In this document: in pieces, positions 9,506 through 16,935 of the stretch
How the letters are laid out: each line of letters starts with the position of its first letter
Numbering within the stretch: position 1 is the first letter of the stretch
NCBI RefSeq assembly: GCF_024639685.1
Contig: NZ_JAHEHX010000018.1
Span: forward strand, 62,001 to 126,000
DNA: 64,000 nt
Source: Polaribacter sp.
GTDB lineage: Bacteria; Bacteroidota; Bacteroidia; Flavobacteriales; Flavobacteriaceae
Direction: 5' to 3'
Position numbers and translations under genes: made by a program
The notes under the pieces: generated by a model
Database searches by the model: none
Seen by the model: only the letters and a program-made list of their open reading frames with translations
What the model was told of the DNA's origin: nothing

Positions 9506-10393
9506 CTATTCTTTTTTATTGCCCTTTGGGTGAGCTTTGTTATAAACTTTTTTAATTGCATCAAGACTGTTATGTGTATAAACTTGAGTCGAAGCTAAAG
9601 AAGAGTGTCCCAATAATTCTTTTACTGAATTTAAATCTGCCCCCTCGTTTAACAGATGTGTAGCAAAAGAATGTCTTAATATATGTGGGCTTTTTTTAAC
9701 TTTTGATGATACTTTACTAAAATAGGAATTTATTATTCGGTAAACAAGTGTTTCGTATATTTTAATTCCTTTTTCTGTAATAAATAAATGGTTTGAAGTG
9801 CTAGAAATTGCACTTCTTAAAACTAAATAGTCCTGAAGTGTCTTTGATGTTGTTACCAATAAAGGAACTAAACGTTCTTTATTTCTTTTCCCAAGTATTT
9901 TAATAACCAAGGATGAAAAATCTATATCAACAAGTTTTATATTTATCAACTCAGCTCTTCGGATTCCTGTAGAATAAAATAGCTCAACAATTAATTTATT
10001 TCTTATACCTATGAAATCATTCTCATGATCTAAATTATTCAATACACTTGTAACCTCATTAACGGAAAATGGGATTTGAACTTTTTTAGCTGTTTTTAAT
10101 GATTTATGCTTTACTAGTGGACTTACGTCCAAAATTTCTATTTTTTGCAAATAGCTATAAAAAGATTTTAAAGAACTTATTTTTCTGTTAATAGTTCGGT
10201 TTGAATTATTAGATTCTACCAAAAACACTATCCAACTTCGAATTTGCGGATAAATTACATTTTGTAAGTCATGTTCATCAAATTCTTTCGCTACAAACTC
10301 TTTAAAATTAAATAAGTCTTTATTGTAAGCTAAGATTGTATGCTTTGAATATTTTTTTTCAAGTAATAAATAGTCTAAGAAAGAAGAAATCAA
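9506..10393 (-). CDS. Tyrosine recombinase XerC/XerD type
   Basis: A site-specific tyrosine recombinase of the chromosome-dimer-resolution type. The N-terminal SAM-like core-binding domain is FLDYLLLEKKYSKHTILAYNKDL. The catalytic domain shows Arg in STGIRRAELI, HILRHSFATHL (HxxR), LLGHSS and the nucleophile Tyr in TQVYTH. The ORF track starts at GTG 10435, directly against the rpsU terminator. I prefer the TTG at 10391-10393, giving a 295-residue protein beginning LISSFLDYLL that matches the family's length; the GTG remains possible. XerC and XerD cannot be told apart by eye, so I give no symbol. It is flanked by rpsU and hpf and is not in an integron or phage context. Confidence 0.93.
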   Translation of the reverse strand: MISSFLDYLLLEKKYSKHTILAYNKDLFNFKEFVAKEFDEHDLQNVIYPQIRSWIVFLVESNNSNRTINRKISSLKSFYSYLQKIEILDVSPLVKHKSLKTAKKVQIPFSVNEVTSVLNNLDHENDFIGIRNKLIVELFYSTGIRRAELINIKLVDIDFSSLVIKILGKRNKERLVPLLVTTSKTLQDYLVLRSAISSTSNHLFITEKGIKIYETLVYRIINSYFSKVSSKVKKSPHILRHSFATHLLNEGADLNSVKELLGHSSLASTQVYTHNSLDAIKKVYNKAHPKGNKKE

Positions 10394-10435
10394 ATATGTA
10401 GGTTTATATAGTAAAAATACAAAAAAATAGACCAC

Positions 10436-10472
10436 AAAAAAACTCGTATCAATTTTAGATCGATACGAGTTT
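10436..10472 (-). terminator. Rho-independent terminator after rpsU
   Basis: A perfect 11-bp stem (AAACTCGTATC at 10440-10450, GATACGAGTTT at 10462-10472) has an 11-base loop. On the minus strand it is followed by a run of seven Ts. It lies 20 bases beyond the rpsU stop codon and ends at the start of the xerC/D ORF, so xerC/D and hpf probably depend on read-through or a weak internal promoter. Confidence 0.88.
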
Positions 10473-10492
10473 AGTTTTTATAAGTTATTTCA

Positions 10493-10690
10493 CTAACCTA
10501 CTTCTTCTTGTGTTCTTAATCTTTGAACGTAAGAGGCTTTTATTTTTTGAGCTCTTTTAGCTACAGAAGGCTTTGTAAAGTTTTTTCTATTACGCAAGTT
10601 CTTCATCGTCTTTGTTCTGTCGAATTTTCTTTTGTAACGCTTTAAAGCTCTATCTATATTCTCTCCTTCTTTTACAGGTATAATTAACAT
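10493..10690 (-). CDS. rpsU: 30S ribosomal protein bS21
   Basis: The 65-residue basic small-subunit protein S21. It matches the family from MLIIPVKEGENIDRALKRYKRKFDR to the C-terminal VQRLRTQEE. In Bacteroidota ribosomes, S21 helps hide the anti-Shine-Dalgarno tail of 16S rRNA. The gene has an unusually strong SD for this genome (separate entry), and its own promoter and terminator, so it is largely a monocistronic unit. This layout fits autogenous control: ribosomes lacking S21 would expose the anti-SD and preferentially translate rpsU. Confidence 0.97.
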   Translation of the reverse strand: MLIIPVKEGENIDRALKRYKRKFDRTKTMKNLRNRKNFTKPSVAKRAQKIKASYVQRLRTQEEVG

Positions 10691-10696
10691 AAGTTT

Positions 10697-10708
10697 GCAC
10701 CTCCCTTC
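10697..10708 (-). promoter_or_regulatory. Strong Shine-Dalgarno sequence of rpsU
   Basis: On the minus strand AAGGGAGGTGC precedes the rpsU ATG, with 9 bases between GGAGG and the start codon. GGAGGTG is a 7-base match to the 16S anti-SD (CACCUCC). The other starts I inspected in this window (for example rplL, tuf, lepB) have only A/T-rich upstream sequence, so this site stands out. It probably mediates S21-dependent control. Confidence 0.85.
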
Positions 10709-10766
10709 ATAAGTATCTTAAATATTTTAAAGCAGTTTAACTGCTGATTTGTATTTTTTTGGATTG

Positions 10767-10774
10767 CAAATGTA
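10767..10774 (-). promoter_or_regulatory. -7 element of the rpsU promoter
   Basis: TACATTTG on the minus strand matches TAnnTTTG and lies 76 bases upstream of the rpsU ATG. The surrounding 14-mer TACATTTGCAATCC is identical to that of the tRNA-tuf promoter. A -33 TTG is not evident at the usual distance, so this may be an extended or factor-dependent promoter. Confidence 0.6.
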
Positions 10775-10828
10775 CTTATAAAAAATGAATTAAAACTTTC
10801 TAAACTATTATTATTTAAAATAACACCT

Positions 10829-10889
10829 TATTGACATACTATACCTTCAAAAATATGGTATAATTTTTCGAAAAATCCAGTATGCAATA
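10829..10889. other. Palindromic three-way-junction-like element
   Basis: A 61-base element between the acyl-CoA dehydrogenase and rpsU genes. The outer stem is TATTG-A-CATACT (10829-10840) with AGTATGCAATA (10879-10889), 11 pairs and one bulged A. Two hairpins lie inside it: ATACC/GGTAT (10841-10845 with 10857-10861, 11-base loop) and ATTTT/AAAAT around TCGA (10863-10876). It has no U-run and no ORF. It could be a structured RNA, a REP/MITE-like palindrome, or the 3' end of the dehydrogenase mRNA. Confidence 0.55.
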
Positions 10890-10927
10890 CTTTATAATTA
10901 CTTTTAAATTTAAGTAAAGGATAAATT

Positions 10928-12094
10928 TTAAGTTGCTGGTTTGTATTCCTTCTTATCGATAACCATTTTTGCAATAATCTCTTTTAAGATTTCAGAAGTA
11001 CCTCCTCCTATCGGGCCAAGTCTACTGTCTCTTAGTAAACGTGCCATAGGATATTCTTCCATGTACCCATAACCTCCTAGTAGTTGTAAAGCATCATAAA
11101 TAACCTCATCTGCAATTTTTGTTGATAACAATTTAGACATACTTGCTTCCTTTACTACGTAAGTCCCCATGTCTAACCGTTTTGTTATCGAATAATTGTA
11201 CTCTTTACACATGTCAACTTTACTAGACATTTCTGCAATTTTATGACGCAAAGCTTGAAACTTTGAAATAGATTTCCCAAAAGCTTCTCTCTCCTTCATA
11301 TAGTCTATAGAGTATTCAGTTGCATATTCTGCTCTAGCATGAGCATTTACACCCATTAAAAGTCTTTCTAAGGCAAAATGTTGCATAATATATGGAAAAC
11401 CCTTCCCTTCTTCTCCCAGAAGATTTTCAGCTGGTATTTCTACATTGTCAAAAGCTATTTCAGCAGTATCTGACGCTCTCCATCCTAACTTATCTAATTT
11501 TGTTGATGATATCCCTTTTGTAGATCTATCGACAATAAATATACTAATCCCATTATATTTATCTTCAGGATTAGTCTTAGCAGCAACTATTAAATAATCT
11601 GAGTAAACACCATTAGTTATAAAAGTTTTTGAACCATTTAAAATGTATTTGTCACCCTGCTTTACAGCTATAGACCTCATACCTGCCACATCGCTTCCAC
11701 CAAAAGGTTCAGTAATACAAAGACAACCAATCATGTCACCTTCAAGACTTGGAACAAGGTATTTTAGTTTTTGCTCATGATTTCCTTCTTTATTAAGGTG
11801 AGTCATTGCTAAATATTCATGAGCCCAAATTGCAGCAGCAAAACCTCCTGAATTTATTTTTTGCATTTCTTCCAAGAAAATAATTGTATAAAAAAGGTCC
11901 AAATCTAAACCTCCATACTCTTCAGGAGTAGACAGACCGAAATATCCCATCTCTCCAAATTTCTTCCAAATGAATCGCTCTATGGTTCCTGTTTTTTCCC
12001 ATTTATCAATATAAGGAACAACTTCTTTCTGTAAAAAATCTTTAAAACTCGCACGAAAAGCGTTATGCTCTTCAGTAAAATACATACTGCTCAT
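10928..12094 (-). CDS. Acyl-CoA dehydrogenase family protein
   Basis: A 388-residue flavoprotein of the acyl-CoA dehydrogenase family, which oxidises acyl-CoA thioesters at the alpha-beta bond using FAD and passes electrons to ETF. Visible blocks are the N-terminal helical domain (GYFGLSTPEEYGGLDLD), the flavin/substrate segment CLCITEPFGGSDVAGM, KTFITNGVYSDYLIVAAKT, and the C-terminal QLLGGYGYMEEYPMARLLRDSRLGPIGGGTSEI. Substrate chain length cannot be read from the sequence. It ends 38 bases before the structured element and stands alone on the minus strand, not in an obvious beta-oxidation operon. Confidence 0.93.
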   Translation of the reverse strand: MSSMYFTEEHNAFRASFKDFLQKEVVPYIDKWEKTGTIERFIWKKFGEMGYFGLSTPEEYGGLDLDLFYTIIFLEEMQKINSGGFAAAIWAHEYLAMTHLNKEGNHEQKLKYLVPSLEGDMIGCLCITEPFGGSDVAGMRSIAVKQGDKYILNGSKTFITNGVYSDYLIVAAKTNPEDKYNGISIFIVDRSTKGISSTKLDKLGWRASDTAEIAFDNVEIPAENLLGEEGKGFPYIMQHFALERLLMGVNAHARAEYATEYSIDYMKEREAFGKSISKFQALRHKIAEMSSKVDMCKEYNYSITKRLDMGTYVVKEASMSKLLSTKIADEVIYDALQLLGGYGYMEEYPMARLLRDSRLGPIGGGTSEILKEIIAKMVIDKKEYKPAT

Positions 12095-12113
12095 TTAGAG
12101 TAAATTTAAATTA

Positions 12114-13014
12114 TTATTCAGCTACCAAATATAAGACTATTCTATTATATTTATCCAAAGGAAATCCATCTATATTTTTTAATTCTGCTATTGTCTGCAA
12201 CTCTGCAACTTCATCTCTATAATTAAAAATCTTTTTACAAAGTTCATAATTTATGTAAGGGTTTTTAAGTAATTCCTTAAACTCAACAGTATTTACATTT
12301 ACTCTTTGAATACTTGGTTTTTGTTGAATTTTAAAAACCGCAATCACTTTATCTGCTACTTCTTTTTCTAAACCCCAAACTTCATAAAGTTGATTAAGGA
12401 ACGAAAATCCTTGTAATTTAATACGATACTTAATGATTCTCTCTGATAAAGCAGAGCCAATTCCGTTTATCGTTCTTAAATCTTCTACAGTTGCTAAATT
12501 AATGTCTTTGGTTGATAGCTTAATTACCTTTTTATTGTAGTTTGTTTTATCATAGGAGGTATAACGGTTTGTACTTTTCCTTTGGTTATTTCTCTTTACA
12601 ACCCAGTCTGGAAATTTAAAGTAAGGTGCTATTTTATTTATTAAAGAATCTGATACCTTCGTAACATTTTGAAACTCTTTTTTAGAATTCACGAACTTGT
12701 TTTTTTTCACGAAAAGCCAATAATCTGTCTATTTCTTCTAAAGACATTCCTAGTCTTTCACCTTTAAAGTCTGAAATATAGTTTGGATTAAAGGGGAATA
12801 TTTTTGGCTTCCTTTTTTGAATTTCAACTAGCCTGAGACTATCTAATTGTTTTTGAAAAGTCAATAATTTACTTTTTCCTAAATCAATCTTTTCATTAGT
12901 AGAAAATGGTGAGGCAAATATTATTACTTGTAGTATAAATAATACTATGACTAATAAAAAAACCCCATTTCTTTGGTTTTTAGTATACCAGAAATGGGAT
13001 TTTAAAAATTTCAT
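12114..13014 (-). pseudogene. Helix-hairpin-helix (ComEA-like) protein, split by a frameshift at an A8 tract
   Basis: Two ORFs on the minus strand read as one protein. The upstream ORF (12682-13014) has a basic N-terminus, one transmembrane segment (about residues 17-35) and ends in LLAFREKKQVREF. The downstream ORF (12114-12710) begins KKNKFVNSKKEFQNV and carries tandem helix-hairpin-helix units (INLATVEDLRTINGIGSALSERI, VNVNTVEFKELLKNPYINYELC). The frames meet at eight As (12700-12707), where removing one A gives REKNKFVNS in a continuous frame of roughly 300 residues. I recall intact flavobacterial homologues of about this size that run straight through this junction. It could be a real mutation, slippage at the A tract, or a sequencing error. 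The role is unknown; HHH motifs usually bind DNA, and the anchor suggests a membrane-attached protein. Confidence 0.8.
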
Positions 13015-13028
13015 AATTTTAAAAGAGA

Positions 13029-14612
13029 TTAATTCTCTTTAATTGCATTCATATATTTTTTTAATTCTTCTTTTACTTTTGGAGCTAAAATGATTAATCC
13101 TACCATATTAGGAACCATCATTGCAAAAACCATAGCATCAGAAAAACCTATCACAGAGCCTAAACTCGCGGCTGCTCCAATTACAACAAATACACAAAAA
13201 AGTACTTTATAAGTATATTCCATTTTTTTAGATCTACCAAACAAGTATGCCCATCCTTGAAAACCGTAATAAGACCAAGAAATCATAGAACTAAATGCAA
13301 ATAATACAACTGCAACTGTTAAGACGTATGGAAACCAAGATATCGCAGATTCAAAAGCACCTGAAGTTAATAAAATAGCATCTGCATCATTTAAAGATGC
13401 GTTTGCAGAAGTTACGTTTCCTGTTATAATTAGTACTAAGGCTGTCATTGTACAAACAACAACAGTATCTATAAACGGTTCTAATAATGCAACCATACCT
13501 TCACTTGCTGCATATTTAGTTTTAACTGCAGAATGAGCAATAGATGCAGAACCAATACCGGCTTCATTTGAAAATGCTGCTCTTCTAAAACCTTGAATCA
13601 TAACACCAACTGCTCCACCAGCAATACCCTCAGAACTAAAAGCACCTTCAAATATTTGACCAAATGCGGCACCAATCATATCGTAATTATAAAAAATAAC
13701 ATATAAAGAAGCAGCTACATAAATAGCTACCATAAAAGGAACAATCTTATCAGTTACTTTTGCAATTTTCTTAATTCCACCAATAATTACAATACCTACT
13801 AAAAATGCCATAACTAAACCAAAAGCCCAACCATAACCATTTAAAAAAGATACTTCACCACCAGTTATATTTTGCACTAATTGAAATGCCTGGTTTACTT
13901 GAAACATGTTCCCACCTCCAAAAGAACCTCCGATTACGAAGATTGCGAATAAAGCTGCTAAAATTTTACCCAAGGTTTTGTTTTTTAAACCTTTTGTTAA
14001 GTAATACATTGGACCTCCATACACAGTTCCATCAGCTTCAATATCTCTATATTTTACACCTAATGTACATTCTACAAATTTTGACGCCATTCCTAAGAAA
14101 CCTGCAACAATCATCCAAAAAGTAGCACCTGCTCCACCAATAGAAACTGCAATTGCAACACCTGCAATATTACCCAAACCAACTGTTGCTGATAACGCCG
14201 CCGTCAACGCCTGAAAATGTGAAACTTCTCCGTCATTCCCTTCAACTCTGGCTGTGTCTGGATTATCACCATCTGAAGTAGACACATTACCATCTACTAC
14301 AATTGCTTTATTCTCTCCTTTACCTTCTAAACTATCGTATTTTCCTCTAACAATATTTATAGAAGTGAAAAATCCTTTGAAATTGATAAAATTAAAGTAA
14401 AAAGTAAAATAAGTTGCACCTAAAATTAAAGGAAATAGCACCCAATAAATACTAATTGTATCTGTGAATGGAATTTGATAAAATATAAAATCTACAAACC
14501 ATCCAGTCGCGTTTCCAAAAGCTTCATCTATTTGCTGATCTAGACCCTTTTCTTGAGCATTTATTAAAATTGGAAATGTTAAAAAAAGTAATGAGAGAAA
14601 ATTTTTCTTCAT
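13029..14612 (-). CDS. Alanine:cation symporter (AGCS/AlsT family)
   Basis: A 527-residue sodium/alanine-glycine symporter. After a hydrophobic N-terminus (LSLLFLTFPILINAQ) the protein has about ten membrane spans. Family signatures include LTAALSATVGLGNIAGVAIAVSIGGAGATFW, FVECTLGVKYRD, YGGPMYYL and FRRAAFSNEAGIGSASIAHSA. It is expected to import small amino acids with Na+ across the inner membrane. A soluble stretch rich in Asp/Gly/Ser (about residues 85-130) is inserted before the first core helices, typical of Bacteroidota members. Substrate preference is inferred from the family only. Confidence 0.92.
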   Translation of the reverse strand: MKKNFLSLLFLTFPILINAQEKGLDQQIDEAFGNATGWFVDFIFYQIPFTDTISIYWVLFPLILGATYFTFYFNFINFKGFFTSINIVRGKYDSLEGKGENKAIVVDGNVSTSDGDNPDTARVEGNDGEVSHFQALTAALSATVGLGNIAGVAIAVSIGGAGATFWMIVAGFLGMASKFVECTLGVKYRDIEADGTVYGGPMYYLTKGLKNKTLGKILAALFAIFVIGGSFGGGNMFQVNQAFQLVQNITGGEVSFLNGYGWAFGLVMAFLVGIVIIGGIKKIAKVTDKIVPFMVAIYVAASLYVIFYNYDMIGAAFGQIFEGAFSSEGIAGGAVGVMIQGFRRAAFSNEAGIGSASIAHSAVKTKYAASEGMVALLEPFIDTVVVCTMTALVLIITGNVTSANASLNDADAILLTSGAFESAISWFPYVLTVAVVLFAFSSMISWSYYGFQGWAYLFGRSKKMEYTYKVLFCVFVVIGAAASLGSVIGFSDAMVFAMMVPNMVGLIILAPKVKEELKKYMNAIKEN

Positions 14613-14698
14613 AATTGATTTCTATTATTTTAAATTATTAAAGTGCAAGATCTTAAAAAATTGAAGTTTTGCAAAGTTTTATACGTTAAATATGTTTT

Positions 14699-15598
14699 TT
14701 ACATTAAGGTTTCTTTAAATCTTTGTAAATCATCTTTAAATGTCTTTGGATAGAAGTTGAGTTCTTTATTTGTTTTTGATAAATCGAAACCAGTTTTAAT
14801 AGGTCTATTTGCGGTTTGATTTAATGTGGATGTAGAAATTGGTTTTATGTAAGAATGATCTAAGTTAAATACCTCTGCAATTTGTTTGGCAATCTCATAA
14901 ATACTTAATAATTCTGAAGAAGCAATATTAAAGACTCCAATTGCATTTATATCTATAGAAATTTTACAAGCCATAGCTAAATCTTCCACATATGTTGGTG
15001 TTCTAAACTGATCATTTACTATGGTAATTTCTTTCTTATTTTCTAAAGATTCTTTTACCCAAAGCACAATATTACTTCTACTCATATCAAAAACTTTTCC
15101 GTACACCAAAATAGTTCTTAATATGGTATAATTAATAGTTGATTTTTCTAAAACCTGTTCTGATTTTAATTTAGATAAACCATAGTAGCTTAATGGATTG
15201 GGTTTATCTGATTCTGTATACCAACCTTTTTTCCCATCAAAAATAAAATCGGTAGAAATATGAATTAAATGTGCGTTTATGTTCTTACAAATTTCTGACA
15301 ACCATTTTACTACTTCTACATTTAAAATATCACAAGCAGCCTTCTTGATTTCACAATCATCAACTTGAGTCATTGCTGCTGTATTAATAATATAGTTGGG
15401 ATTTATATTTCGAAGTTGCTCTTTTAGATTATCTCTGTTGGTAATATCTATAGACAAATAATTAAAATCGGCTCTACCACTTCTATTTTCACCCAAAGAA
15501 AAACCATAAACTCTGTATTTATTTTTTTCTTTTAGCAATAAATTTAAAAGAGATTGTCCTAACAAACCATTGCTACCAGTAATTAGAACTTTAACCAT
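14699..15598 (-). CDS. RmlD-like sugar-nucleotide reductase (extended SDR)
   Basis: A 299-residue NAD(P)-binding protein of the dTDP-4-dehydrorhamnose reductase type. It shows the nucleotide-binding GSNGLLGQ (about residue 8), NTAAMTQVDDCE, the HISTDFIFDG segment, and the catalytic pair in SYYGLSKLKSE (YxxxK). C-terminal RTPTYVEDLA is typical of RmlD substrate-binding regions. The other rml genes are not adjacent, so the true substrate may differ from dTDP-4-keto-rhamnose. It directly abuts the K+ channel gene, suggesting co-transcription without an obvious functional link. Confidence 0.85.
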   Translation of the reverse strand: MVKVLITGSNGLLGQSLLNLLLKEKNKYRVYGFSLGENRSGRADFNYLSIDITNRDNLKEQLRNINPNYIINTAAMTQVDDCEIKKAACDILNVEVVKWLSEICKNINAHLIHISTDFIFDGKKGWYTESDKPNPLSYYGLSKLKSEQVLEKSTINYTILRTILVYGKVFDMSRSNIVLWVKESLENKKEITIVNDQFRTPTYVEDLAMACKISIDINAIGVFNIASSELLSIYEIAKQIAEVFNLDHSYIKPISTSTLNQTANRPIKTGFDLSKTNKELNFYPKTFKDDLQRFKETLM

Positions 15599-16597
15599 TT
15601 AAAATAATTCTCTTAACTTTATGATCTGCTCTGGCCTACCCAAAACAATTAAATGTGCACTGTCTACTAAAACTGTAGATGCCTCTGGGTTAATTATATA
15701 ATCCTTATCAGGATTTTTAAACCCTATAACTGTACAGCCAGTTTGTCTTCTTAGATCTAAATCCAAGATTGTTTTTCCTCTGTATTTTTGAGGTAAATCG
15801 TCCACAATAATCTCTTCTAGATTAGCAGTAGTTTCACCTTCTATCGTTAAACGATCTACAAATTCAATCACATCTGGAGTAGTTACTAAAGAAGCCATAT
15901 GATCTCCTCCCAATTTATCTGGCATAATTACATTATCTGCACCAGCAATTTTTAATTTACTGTAAGAACTTTCATTTGAAGCCCTGCTAATAATTTTCAT
16001 TTTGTTATTTAATTGTCTTGCACTTAACACAACAAATAAATTATTTGCATCAGAAGGTAACGCTGTTATTAAATTATCTGCCTCTAAAATACCTGCAGCA
16101 ATTAAGGTTTCATCTAAAGTTGCATCGCCCTGAATGCATAAATGACCAGCGGCCTCTATCTCTTCTACAATCTCTTTATTTAATTCAACGATTACAAATT
16201 TCTGATTGTAATTCATTAGTTTTACAATAGCTTGCCTTCCATTTCTTCCATAACCACAAACAATCGAATGACCTTTTAATTTTGTTATTTTTTTTTCCAC
16301 TTTTCTATGTTTAAAATAATCAAATAACTTACCACTTACCAAATATTCTGAAAAGGTAGATACCGCGTAACCCAAAATAAAAATACTTGTTAATATTAAA
16401 AAAATAGTAAAAATTTTATCTTCAGGTGTAAATGGTTTCACTTCACTAAACCCAACAGTTGTTACTGTTATTACAGTCATATATAAAGCATCTACAAATG
16501 AATACTTAGAAATCAACATATACCCTAAAGTACCTGTTGCTAAAACTGATACAATAAGCATTACAATCTTATTAATTTTTGAATCTAATACTTTCAT
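15599..16597 (-). CDS. Potassium channel protein with RCK (TrkA-N/TrkA-C) domain
   Basis: A 332-residue two-helix K+ channel. Two transmembrane segments (about residues 10-30 and 60-82) flank a pore loop with the selectivity filter TVTTVGFSE. A Rossmann-type RCK domain follows (VCGYGRNGRQA, about residue 113), and a TrkA-C domain with ILDLDLRRQTGCTVIGF at the end. This matches MthK/Kch-like ligand-gated potassium channels. It lies 2 bases after the PspC-like gene and abuts the RmlD-like gene, so the three form a compact minus-strand unit. Confidence 0.92.
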   Translation of the reverse strand: MKVLDSKINKIVMLIVSVLATGTLGYMLISKYSFVDALYMTVITVTTVGFSEVKPFTPEDKIFTIFLILTSIFILGYAVSTFSEYLVSGKLFDYFKHRKVEKKITKLKGHSIVCGYGRNGRQAIVKLMNYNQKFVIVELNKEIVEEIEAAGHLCIQGDATLDETLIAAGILEADNLITALPSDANNLFVVLSARQLNNKMKIISRASNESSYSKLKIAGADNVIMPDKLGGDHMASLVTTPDVIEFVDRLTIEGETTANLEEIIVDDLPQKYRGKTILDLDLRRQTGCTVIGFKNPDKDYIINPEASTVLVDSAHLIVLGRPEQIIKLRELF

Positions 16598-16599
16598 TT

Positions 16600-16836
16600 T
16601 TATAAATCGAAAACAGAACTTCTTTTTGTGTAAATTAAATCTTTTAATTTCATAGCAAAAACAAACGTTAGGTAAAAACCAAATGATAAACCTACTGTAA
16701 AGAAAGTTACATAAATAAAGTAGATTCGAACGTTTTTTGCACGCATTCCTAACCTATCTGCTAATCTTTGAAAAAAACCAAAACCGTGTCTTTCAAAAAA
16801 ATGACGAATTGTATGTATAAACCTTGTGTTTTTCAT
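16600..16836 (-). CDS. Small PspC-like membrane protein
   Basis: A 78-residue protein from the ATG at 16834-16836 (MKNTRFIHTIRHFFE); the ORF track's TTG start six codons upstream looks spurious. It has a basic amphipathic N-terminal half with LADRLGMRAKNVRIYFIYVTFFTVG and one long hydrophobic span, resembling the PspC domain of Bacteroidota. Such proteins are linked to envelope stress, but the sequence does not show a specific function. It heads the K+ channel/RmlD-like unit and is divergent from uvrA. Confidence 0.7.
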   Translation of the reverse strand: MKNTRFIHTIRHFFERHGFGFFQRLADRLGMRAKNVRIYFIYVTFFTVGLSFGFYLTFVFAMKLKDLIYTKRSSVFDL

Positions 16837-16905
16837 TTTAATGCAAGATAACAATTCTATTGATTTTTGTTCTTCAGTTTTAAATTAAAAATGCTTTAGA
16901 ATCCT

Positions 16906-16913
16906 TAACTTTG
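16906..16913 (+). promoter_or_regulatory. -7 element of the uvrA promoter
   Basis: TAACTTTG fits TAnnTTTG and lies 22 bases before the uvrA start codon, leaving a short leader. No TTG is seen at the usual -33 distance. It lies in the 99-base divergent gap between the PspC-like gene and uvrA. Confidence 0.55.
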
Positions 16914-16935
16914 TTCTTTTGCAAAAACACCTTAT

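Noticed and set aside
10394-10435. GTG start extension of xerC/D
   Set aside because: It starts against the rpsU terminator and adds a hydrophobic stretch (MVYFFVFLLYKPTY) not expected of a XerC/D protein; the TTG at 10391-10393 gives normal length. Kept as an alternative only.
13886-14125. 79-residue plus-strand ORF inside the alanine symporter
   Set aside because: Antisense shadow of a strongly conserved membrane protein, with a repetitive Leu/His composition.
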